Source: Hericium rajendrae (lineage: Eukaryota; Basidiomycota; Agaricomycetes; Russulales; Hericiaceae). From it: DNA of 64,000 nt. Location of the stretch: positions 166,501 to 230,500 of the forward strand of contig CM065879.1 in NCBI GenBank assembly GCA_033439255.1, given 5' to 3'. Numbering within the stretch: position 1 is the stretch's first letter; each line of letters starts with the position of its first letter. This document shows positions 11,497 to 20,283 of this stretch, in pieces. The position numbers and the translations under genes were made by a program. The notes under the pieces are model-generated. The model saw only the letters and a program-made list of their open reading frames with translations. It was not told the DNA's origin and did no database searches.

Positions 11497-11810
11497 AATG
11501 CCGCGGCATTGTACAACAAATGTGCCATGTTCGCGAGCTTCAACATGCCCAGCGACGTTCGTTTCAGCCCTCCCCGTACCACTGCGAAGTGTGTAATATT
11601 CAGTTTCATTTGAATGCACTTTGGCTAGATTCAACATCTATCCCGCGGCATTGTACTATACTCGCACCGCCTCAGGTCCTCAACGGCCAGCGTAAGGACA
11701 TATAATTGACTGTTTGGTTTGGTTCCCCGTCACCCAGTATATGCGCGGCATTGTAGGTATTTATCGGGCAAATGCTCAAGCTGTTCACATCATGCCGCGG
11801 CATTGTATGG
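11497..11810. repeat. four CGCGGCATTGTA palindrome copies, 3' of cargo gene C
   Basis: CCGCGGCATTGTAC or close relatives occur near 11500, 11643 and 11795, and a shortened GCGCGGCATTGTAG occurs near 11736. Two contain the exact TGCCGCGGCA (11499-11508 and 11793-11802). The rest of 11455-12177 shows no gene. Confidence 0.65.
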
Positions 11811-12177
11811 AGTCGCTGCCGGTTAGGAAATATTTCCTGCATCCCCTTTGCCAACGCCCTATAATGTAGGCATATTGTACTTATATTCTCAATCGCTTCA
11901 ACATGCGATAGGCCTAGCCGATCATTATGTGTCTGTCTGTCGTGTTCTCCTGTCTATCTTCAACATGGTAGTCATACATTCATCATGTAATTCGTACTAT
12001 CGTGTCTTGTGAATACAATGTTTTCATTGTGTCCACAACTGAGAATCGTGCAAGTTGCACAAGATCATGCATCTTTGTGAACAAGAGTGACAACGGTCCT
12101 TGCATTTAGCACACTCTATCTTTCGTACAACAAATACCGCGCTATTTATACGGGTATCAAAACAGCGTATACGACAT

Positions 12178-14636
12178 CTACAGTAACCTGCCTAATGCAC
12201 CACCGCCTCCTCCAGGCCCTGAAGATCCTCCAGCACTGCCGCTACCTCTCCCGGCCCCTGCGCCCCACTGCACAGTCAGCGTCTGTGGTCCAAATAACCC
12301 CGCGGGTATCGGGACGGATGGTGGAGGTGGTGGGGGAGCCCTTACCGTATCGCGAAGCTCATCCACGCGGGCGGACATCATGGCAGACATTGCAGTAATG
12401 TCCTTGTGCAGACTCGTGGAGAGGCTGTCCAAGCCCGTGTCCAGGCGCTGAAGGCGGTCATCATGCGAGTTGAGGCGCTCGTCCGCAGACCCTTATGATT
12501 TTGCACAATGGTGGCCAGCTCGTCGACGGAGGTGGCAACCTGATTGACGTGGGTGGACACCGTTTTGACTGTCCCGGGAAGTTGCAGAAGATCTTGAAGG
12601 ATCCCATCATGCATACGCAACTGCAGTCGCAGGCGCGCAATGTCCGCGGCAAGGTCTTCCACACGGGGGCCCATGGATGCCGATGCCTCTGGTGTGGTGC
12701 TGCGGGGTGGATCGTTTATGGTAGCGATCAGAGGATGGGGGGACAGTACGCACTGGCGGGAATACGTTGCCGCCTGGCTGGGACCTCCAAGTGATTCCAC
12801 GCGAGCTGAGGAGACAGGCCCGGCATGGGACTGGCCAGCGGGTGCGCAGTCCTCCATGCCGGTGTCCGCGTCGATCTGCGGGCCATCTTCATCTTCTTCA
12901 GACTCAATGTCATGCTGCTGGTCGTCCTGATCCATCTCCTGTGGCTGGTAGTCCCCGCGGATATCTGGCAGCTCATCACCCTCGTCCACCTCCGGTGGCT
13001 GCGCATCCTCCATCGCCACATCGTCATGCTGTTCATCTTCCTGGACATAGCGCCGGAAGTTGGCCTCCCCCCGCAAGTCCGGGAAGCGGGATGATGTCCG
13101 ATCCTTGGGCCAGTCAGGTATCGGCTCCATAGAATGCCACCAGAGGACATCGAGATAGTCCTCCGGATCCCAGTTGGCCCTATTGCCGGTTGGGGCACCC
13201 CACGCGCGATGTGAGCACTTCTGCCGGCTGGTACGGCATCCCTTACAGGCGTTGCATGGCCCGTTGGGGTAACATGTCTTCTCTTGGGCAACGCAGAAGG
13301 TACAAGGATCAATCTGCGATTTCCCAAAGACAGTTCAGTAAGCGTGAAAGGCAATGAACCCTGGAATGAACTCACCAGGATATTCATCGCCGCCTTGATA
13401 AACTGCTCCTCATCGTCTGTGTACTTCCTTCCAGCATGCTATGCCATGAGAAAATGGGTGAGTGCTATGCGAATGGACAGGGGTAATCTGCAGGCATACC
13501 TTCTTTGCTGGAGGCTGGCCTCTGTCCTCCCAAGTGTCAACCTGCTCGACCTCTTGAGCTGCGGCTTGCCGTGCACTTCGCCTAGGGGAGGCAGCATTCG
13601 TCTGACCCGCCCGTTGCTTGAGGGGCTTTGCGGTGCGTTTGGTGGTCTTGGGGGCCGCCTTTAGCATGCTGGCAGCTGGCATTGTTGGTGCAGGGGTTGC
13701 GGCGGCCTTACCCTTCCCTTTCGAGGTTTTGGAGGCGGTCTTGGTCATGTTTGGGGGTGCTGCCGGCTGCTCATCCATGGTGTCGGCGCGGCGCTTGCTC
13801 CGACGAGGCTCAGGCACTGTTGGGGCAGTTGGCGGGACCTTCGGATTGGCTGGCACCAGCTTCGACTGCTCCACACATGCGCGGTTGCAGTCGATCTGGG
13901 CCTGTACCTCCACGGAGTCATCAGCAGTCCGCTGAACGGGAACCCCTCCTTTCGTGGCAGGAAGAAGGATCGTGGGCCGCGGGCGGGGACGGGCGTGTGC
14001 ATCCGTAGCTGAATGCGAAGGTGTCGGCATTGCAGCGGATTGCACGGACTTCGGCAGGGCGTTTGGGCGAGAGGTAGGGCGTCCGGTATTGGATGTGGAG
14101 GCCACAGTGGCCCCAGGCTGTGCATCGCATCCTGGAACAATGTTAACCAGGCTATACATTCAGAACTAAGCCCATACGCACCTTGGATAGACCACCATTC
14201 CTCCTGTGGCTGACTCCCATCTTGCAAGACCCTATACTCCTTAATGTCTGCTGGCCACGCATCCGAATGAAAGCGTTTGAGGTGATCGGGCGTCACGCGA
14301 GGGTCGTCCGGCTTGATGGATTGAAAGTTGACCGGGCGTACCTCACGGTGGGCTTGCACCATCTCCACAAACCAGCTGATAAGAATGGGCGGGAGAATGT
14401 TACGTTCTCCCGCCTTCTTAGCTGCATTGAATGCAGCGGCAAGTGCAGTCTAAAGATAATACTTAAGCGATAGCATATGAAGAGAGAACTCAGTCATGCA
14501 CCTGTTCAGCAAAAAGGTGCTGCTCCCATTCCTGCTGGTTGACGGTCCCGCGGAGATTGAGTTCCTGGAGGGCCAGGAATATGCGGGCTGCACGACGAAT
14601 GACACGTTCTTCAGCAGGGGTGTAGGAGGAGGACAT
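12178..14636 (-). CDS. cargo gene D, cysteine-cluster protein of unknown function
   Basis: Multi-exon gene on the minus strand, about 650-700 residues. Exon 1 starts MSSSYTPAEERVIRRAARIF at 14636 and ends HLFAEQ. Exon 2 holds AAFNAAKKAGERN and SWFVEMVQAHREVRPVNF and ends EEWWSIQG. A basic, Pro/Ala-rich exon follows, with SKRRADTMDEQ and KTSKGKGKAAA. A short exon HAGRKYTDDEEQFIKAAMNI precedes a compact cluster CTFCVAQEKTCYPNGPCNACKGC...KCSHRAWG, with at least seven closely spaced Cys that probably bind zinc. After an acidic stretch (DEGDELPD, QEMDQDDQQ) comes a coiled-coil-like C-terminus (ARLRLQLRMHDGIL, VATSVDELATIVQ) and a Gly/Pro tail. A nuclear DNA-binding role is plausible but inferred. 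It shares a 151-bp divergent promoter with gene E. Internal exon edges are approximate. Confidence 0.55.
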
Positions 14637-14787
14637 GACGGTAGGTGCAGAGTGAGAGCAGGACACCTTGCTGACTTCACCGTTGACGCGGCGAACTCAC
14701 CATGGTCACGTGACCAACGCGCCACGCGCGAAAGTCTGGTAAATTGGCGCCAAGGCAACCCTACGACCTCCTTCTACCTTCATCATC
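14637..14787. promoter_or_regulatory. divergent promoter with GGTCACGTGACC palindrome
   Basis: The 151-bp gap between two divergent starts holds a perfect 12-bp palindrome at 14704-14715 with a CACGTG core, followed by GCGCCACGCGCG. The core matches TCACGTGA at 341-348 before gene A. Confidence 0.5.
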
Positions 14788-15863
14788 ATGGATGCTGACG
14801 ATCTGGAGTCCTTCATGGCTACATTGGACCAGGACTTGCCGGCAGATACGCACATGGACGTCGACAATGAGCAAGCTGGTTCTCCTCTACACTCTGTAGA
14901 GGAGAACGCCGCAAGGTTGGAGACACGGCGCGGAGTTCAGGTAAGTGAGAAGTTGAACGTTGTAGATGTTCTGGCTTATAGACAGTGGAAGCATGATACT
15001 GAGCTTGAGGCCATGGAGCAGGAGCTCTGTGGCACCGTGACCTCCGCAGAACCAGAAACGGGGTCTGCGGTACGGCAGGCTGACAAGGTAGGTGCACGCC
15101 GTACTGCTTTCACATCCATTGCTTACACTTCACAGGCAGATTATTCGGAGATTGAGGCAATGGAGGACGCATTCTTCGCATTGTCGGATCCCCCCGCCAT
15201 CTCAGAGACCGATGAAGCATCGTTCTCTGGCATAGAACGCAGTAGCGAGGTATGTTCCCTTGCTGCTACAGTGTAATGATTTCTAATATACATTAATTTA
15301 AGGCTCGACCAACTCCGAGAACAGGGGATGGTGCTGCCGTCCTGCCAGAAGTGCCTGGAAGCCTGGAGGGATCCAAATTCAGACACCATACGGTGGATAG
15401 GTGTGTCACTACAAGTCTCACAGAGGGTAAAGGGAAGGCCCGAATGCCCCAAGGTTACGATATTTCGATATCCTCGGATTCTGTAGAGGCTGAGGTGCGT
15501 ATTGTTTAATATGCGCATAAATGCTGCATGATCTGAAACATGCGCATGTCCATCAGCCGCATGCCCCCACCCCTGGACCATCAGGCTCAGTAAGTATCGT
15601 TCGCAGATATTTACATATTTGTTTAGGTATTGATTGCACTATAGCCGCCACGACTGATCTTTCAACCCAATCTGAGCACCGTTCGGCACCTCCATCCAGG
15701 CTCTCTGGGTATCATGGTATCCCAGCAGATCATGGCAGCAGAGGCTGCCAGATTTGACAGAGAAATGGATGTATTCAAGAGGTTACTTGAGGGTCATGAG
15801 GAAGTTTCCCGTGATCTAAAGAAAGCATGGGATAGTTACAAAGATTGGATGGAGCGGTATTAG
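14788..15863 (+). CDS. cargo gene E, acidic protein of unknown function
   Basis: Seven or so short exons with canonical junctions give about 260 residues. The product starts MDADDLESFMATLDQD. Further exons carry QWKHDTELEAMEQELCG, ADYSEIEAMEDAFF, ARPTPRTGDGAAV and DISISSDSVEAE. The last exon carries a helical segment from MVSQQIMAAEAARFDREMD to DSYKDWMERY. Two segments share an E-(I/L)-E-A-M-E pattern. No known domain is recognised. The tail resembles that of gene B and a degraded copy of it lies at 17104-17300. The neighbour is gene D on the opposite strand. Confidence 0.55.
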
Positions 15864-16019
15864 GGAGATTTAGGAATATGTAGTTGCATCTTGGAATACC
15901 AGTCAATACACAGCAATTTATGAGCCCTCGGGATTCGGATGCTCCGTTGAGGCCTTCCGTATACGCTATGGCCTTCACTCAATATGCCACGGTATGTATG
16001 CCTTTGTCATAGTGGCCCA

Positions 16020-16420
16020 TAGCACGAGCTAGAGGCATGCCGCGGCATACCGCGGAAGTCACAATATGCAAGTTCAATGACATATTTCAGACCCCTGCCC
16101 CACATGAAAACCTGGAACTTTCCCTGAACGGAATGCCGCGGCATACTTCGGTATACTGCCGAAGGAACAACATGCAGGTGAAATGGCATATACCGTACTT
16201 CTTCCAAACATGAAACCCTGAATTGTGGCCTGAAAACACAGGGTCACTGGCCAGTGCAGAGAGCAGAAATGCCGCGGTACTTTATCCGTGGTGCCAGAGT
16301 CCCATGCCGAGAGCTAAAGCAATGCCGTGGCATATCACGGAAGGCACAATATGCAAGTGCAATGAAATATACCAGACATGACATATACCTGAAAACGAAG
16401 TGGAACTGGCCAGTGCATAG
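16020..16420. repeat. degenerate ~100-bp repeats bounded by CCGCGG palindromes
   Basis: Three or four units each begin with a GCATGCCGCGGCATAC-like palindrome, followed by GGAA-GCACAATATGCAAGT-CAATG-CATAT-CC and a GAAAAC-TGGAACT stretch. Exact TGCCGCGGCA copies are at 16038-16047 and 16134-16143. A GCCAGTGCA-GA-CAGAA piece is shared between 16250 and 16415. No gene is seen. Confidence 0.6.
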
Positions 16421-16499
16421 AACAGAAGACGCATAGATAGCGATAGCACCGAGGTCCATAAAATAAGAAGGTCGTCAATTTGTATGGTCAGTATGTTAT

Positions 16500-17095
16500 A
16501 CAGTGCATGGTGGAGACACTCGGAATATTGAATAGAGAACTTGAAGTCTGTACAAGAGCAAGTCGAGCAGTTACCAGACAGTCCGTGTGGCGAGCGCGAA
16601 TCGGTCGTGCCGAGCGTTAGATCGCTTTGGGGCAGTTCAGTGTGGCAGGACATCTTGCGGCGATGGCTTAGGGTGTGGGTGTTTTTGGCTGTTTCGCGGT
16701 CTTGCTGGAGGGTATCGAGGGTGGCGCGGAGGCGATTATGACGTTGTTGTAGAGGGGTACAGCACCTCAGCTGGCTGAATTGCTGACCTTGATGCCGTAG
16801 TTCAGCTGTGTGTCCGGCGGCATGAAACGAGGTTGGTATCTGGAAGCGACATTGCCATGGAGTAAGTGATGGAAGAGTTGGGCGATATTGATGCGGTGTT
16901 AGGCTTGGGAAGCGAGGTGCGGGTATGGTCGAACATGGGTATCGAGGTCGAGGATCTCACGTTCGGATGGGGGAAGGGAGCGGGAACAGACTAGGGTAGG
17001 TTGGCGGGAGGGCACGGACCCAGGCCACTGAAGTCGCCGTGGACCTGCCTTTCGAAATTGCACAGCATCGTAGGCCTGAAGTTGAGCTATCACTC
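16500..17095. other. gene-free or decayed stretch
   Basis: The minus strand has fragments of up to about 120 codons in different frames, without a start-to-stop gene or recognisable motif. GC content looks higher than in the flanks. It may be a decayed gene, but I cannot name it. Confidence 0.35.
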
Positions 17096-17103
17096 TAAGT
17101 ACC

Positions 17104-17300
17104 CTGATCTAAAGGAAGCACGGGATAGTGACAAAAATTGGATGTGGCAGTATTAGAGCAATTTGGGACGGATATTGCTTTTGGTTTGAAATAACAGTTG
17201 ATACACAGAAATGTGGGAACCCTCGGGATTTGGATGCTCCACTCAGGCCATTACATATATTCCATGGCCTCCACTGAGTATGCCGCGGCACCTTATCGTT
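17104..17300 (+). pseudogene. degraded partial copy of the 3' end of cargo gene E
   Basis: GATCTAAAGGAAGCACGGGA...TGGATGTGGCAGTATTAG and the following about 130 bases match 15811-16000 with many substitutions. The match includes the last codons, the stop and the downstream piece CCCTCGGGATTTGGATGCTCC. It ends at a perfect TGCCGCGGCA (17281-17290), where the original reads TATGCCACGGTAT. No upstream exons are present. Confidence 0.65.
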
Positions 17301-17812
17301 CATTTTAGAGTCCCATACCAAGAGCCAGGGGAATGCCCTTGCAAACCGCAGAACTTTGCTTAATGCCGCAGTATATAAGGTGCAACGTACAATGCCACTG
17401 CGAACTAAATGACAATGTAAACTGTTTCGGGATACTGTTTACCAGAGAACAGCAGGTTATAAACAAGGGAGTCATATCCCGCAATCACCACCACCTCAAG
17501 GTGAGATGTGTCCAGATTATCGAGGTGATGTTGCAAGACGTTGCAGTAATATTGCGGACACAACCAAAACTTACCATCCTGACTACGATTTCCATCAGAC
17601 ATACTGATTCAGGGAACGTGCTCAGGATTTCTAATCAGTGTCACTGGTACAGTCATTCGCGCCTACTGGTGATATGGAAGAAAGAGTATATAACATAATT
17701 ATTACTGACAATTGGTATTTAAATCTGAGGTATGCATCGTTTTGCTACAGGTTTAGATATACAAGTGTCTCATTCTGATCAATCCTTGTTAACATGGTTC
17801 GGGATCCTTACA

Positions 17813-18356
17813 CATTGGCCAAGCATATGGATATGCCTCCGCACGGCATTCCGAAACCTTGGCCAAGCATAGGCATATGCCTCTGCACGGCATTCCGAAA
17901 CCTTGGCCAAGCATGGACATATGCCTCTGCGCAGCATTCCGAAACCTTGGCCAAGCATGGGCATATGCCTCTGCGTGGCATTCCGAAACCTTGGCCAAGC
18001 ATGGGCATATGCCTCTGCGCGGCATTCCGAAACCTTGGCCAAGCATGGGCATATGCCTCTGCGCGGCATTCCGAAACCTTGGCCAAGCATGAGCATATGC
18101 CTCTGCGCGGCATTCCGAAACCTTGGCCAAGCATAGGCATATGCCTCTGCGTGGCATTCCGAAACCTTGGCCAAGCATGGGCATATGCCTCTGCACGGCA
18201 TGCCTAAACCTTGGCCAAGCATGGGCATATGCCTCTGCGCGGCATTCCGAAACCTTGGCCAAGCATGGGCATATGCCTCTGCGCGGCATTCCGAAACCTT
18301 GGCCAAGCATGGGCACATGCCTCTGCGCAGCATTCCGAAACCTTGGCCAAGCATGG
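17813..18356. repeat. 44-bp tandem satellite, about 12 copies
   Basis: CCTTGGCCAAGCAT recurs every 44 bases from about 17815 to 18355. Each unit holds two 10-bp palindromes, CTTGGCCAAG and GGCATATGCC, plus GCGCGGCATTCCG, which recalls half of the CCGCGGC palindrome. Units differ by only one or two bases. The period is not a multiple of three, and all frames on both strands stay open over hundreds of bases, so the apparent proteins are artefacts. Confidence 0.9.
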
Positions 18357-18656
18357 CACTATCAATACATCCCCTATCATTGCAGAATTGACATAGACTT
18401 GGCCAAGCAATGTGCCGTGGCAACTTAATGCGAGGCATAGAGACTCTGGGCAGGTATTCCTGAGCAAGGGGACATGGGAAACCATATTGTTATTCTATGC
18501 ATACTACTATGGCTACACTGGAATGTTGGCCAACGTGAGCTCCGCCATCTAGGATGCGACGGTGTCAAGCTGACTCGGCATGGTCATATGGAATTATAGT
18601 ACTGAATCATGTGGTCGCAGGTAGGGACCCAGACACTCACATGAGAAGTGGTACAG

Positions 18657-18664
18657 TATAAATA
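18657..18664 (+). promoter_or_regulatory. TATA box of the GST gene
   Basis: TATAAATA lies about 43 bases upstream of the ATG at 18707. Confidence 0.5.
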
Positions 18665-18706
18665 AGGATCTGTGGCTTTCAGCACCATTCATGAACTTCA
18701 AGCGTC

Positions 18707-19533
18707 ATGTCGCAGCCCATCATCTTGTACGATCTCCCAGGCAATGCCTGGTCCGGCCAGATCTGGTCACCCAACCTCTGGAAAGCCAGACATGTCTCCC
18801 GCATCATCCACTGCGCATATTTTGACCAATGGCCCACCACAGAATCGCACTGAACATGAAAGGCGTTCCGTGCAAGACTATTTGGGTCGAGTACTGTGAT
18901 ATCGAATCCCTTTCCCTCAAGCTCGGCGCACCACCGAGCACCACACGTGCCGGCGCACCCTTGTATACGCTGCCCCTAATCCAGGACCCGTCGACCGGCG
19001 CTACCGTCGTTGACTCCTTCGCCATCGCGACGTATCTCGACGCGACGTACCCCGGGGGCATGACGCTGGTCCCGGAAGGCACCGACGCGTTTCAGACGAT
19101 GTTCATCGACATGCTTCCTTCGCTGCTGACCCAGCATCTCTTCCTCCTGCACATCGCCCGCATCGCCCCGACGTTAAACTCGCGCAGCGAGGACTACTTC
19201 CGCCGCGCGCGCGAGACGCACTTCGGCAAATCCCTCGCTGAAATCGCGCCCGCATCCAGACATGAAGCGCTGTGGAAACAGGCGTTCGAGGGCTTCTCGC
19301 GCATCCATGGGTGGCTCAACGCTAATGGCGAACGCAAGGTCTTTTTCATGGGCCACAAGCCGAGCTGGGCGGACGTGGCGCTTCTCAGTGTGCTCGCGTG
19401 GCTCAGGATATACAATGGGCGGGAGTTTGGAGAATGGAAGAAGCTGATGACGGCGGATGAGGGGCGGTGGGCACGGTTGTGGGGAGCAATGGAGAAGTCC
19501 GTCCACGGGGATGGTGGCGAAGCTCTGCCATGA
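18707..19533 (+). CDS. glutathione S-transferase, etherase-like fungal class
   Basis: Cytosolic detoxification enzyme expected to conjugate or transfer glutathione. The first exon reads MSQPIILYDLPGNAWSGQIW and SPNLWKAR. The second resumes RIALNMKGVPCKTIWVEYCDIE, the thioredoxin-fold half with the SPN-W-K-R and WVEY-DIE pattern of wood-decay fungal GSTs of the etherase-related class. DSFAIATYLDATYP is the usual glutathione-site DS followed by the linker. The C-terminal helical domain includes FFMGHKPSWADVALLSVLAWLR and ends EALP. The junction between the exons (about 18793-18840) lacks an obvious GT donor in the right phase. The acceptor CCACCACAG is clear, so the donor may be non-canonical or a sequence change may have damaged it. 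Confidence 0.8.
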
Positions 19534-20227
19534 GATGTCCGGGTTTTTGACGGGACTGAAGGTTCAACTCTGTATTTCTCAGTCAGGTTCCAGCTACACG
19601 CATGTCAATCTTCATCGCATCGGAACATTGTCGATCAGCGATACTGTCATCAGCACTGGGAGCCGGTCTCATTTACCGATGTCCATGCGTGTGACCGGGC
19701 ATTTCATGTTGAAACGCTGCCTGCCGTGGTATGAGAATTTCATTTCCAGAGCCACGTCCACGTTGGGACAATGCGACGCAGTGCAAATCCACCTTTGACA
19801 ATGTGACTGGCTGGTGACGAGACAGAAACATGGTCATTTCACAATAGAACGCACTAGGGTGAGCGGCGAGTGTAGCAGATGTAATAAACAACCAAACCAA
19901 ACTGAATAGGACTTTTGCCTTCGTGCATTTGGTGTTTCTATTTGAGAGAAATAGTGGTCCTCATCTCACATTAGAAATTTAGTCCTGGAGCTGAGCCAGG
20001 GATCATGAAGTCCCCGGACAAACACATCCTCGAGCAAACGCTTTAGCCGAATAAAGCTTGACGCGGTCACGTGTGCGCCGCGGAGCGCGAAAACGCGTCT
20101 CGCACAATGAGCGTCTGAGTTTCAACTTGAACGCGTGCACGGCGTGTTGACATCCTCCCAGCACATTCAAGTCCACAATTCTGCAAGTCCACTCGCAACG
20201 TGTGTGGCATTGCTATTGTCCTATTTC

Positions 20228-20234
20228 TATAAAG
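20228..20234 (+). promoter_or_regulatory. TATA box of FunK1 copy 1
   Basis: TATAAAG lies about 50 bases before the ATG and is conserved in the inverted copy near 62635. An ACGCGT hexamer occurs at about 20093-20098. Confidence 0.5.
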
Positions 20235-20283
20235 AATCCATAGCTGTACGACCGTAAGTCATTCCCCTCCCTCTCGCTTCATC

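Larger units (their letters stand above)
1..18440. mobile_element. KDZ-type transposon neighbourhood with cargo genes (ends not resolved)
   Basis: The stretch holds a KDZ transposase, a TET/JBP dioxygenase and five other intron-rich genes of unknown function, and no recognisable housekeeping gene. KDZ elements of basidiomycetes are known to travel with TET/JBP genes and other cargo. TGCCGCGGCA palindromes recur through the whole stretch and stop before the GST gene. I could not find terminal inverted repeats or a target duplication, so the limits given are those of the unusual sequence and not proven element ends. The left end may lie outside the window. Confidence 0.45.

Noticed and set aside
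12728-13387. 219-codon minus ORF in a second frame of cargo gene D
   Set aside because: Its upstream part overlaps the true Cys-cluster exon, but the frame used by the ORF gives Arg/Thr-rich text. The exon frame with CTFC and TCYPNGPC is preferred.
17813-18356. CRISPR-like appearance of regular repeats
   Set aside because: There are no unique spacers: the whole 44-bp unit is repeated, and the organism is a fungus.
17779-18438. 219-codon minus-strand ORF and several plus-strand ORFs over the satellite
   Set aside because: They are translations of the 44-bp repeat in rotating frames, not proteins.
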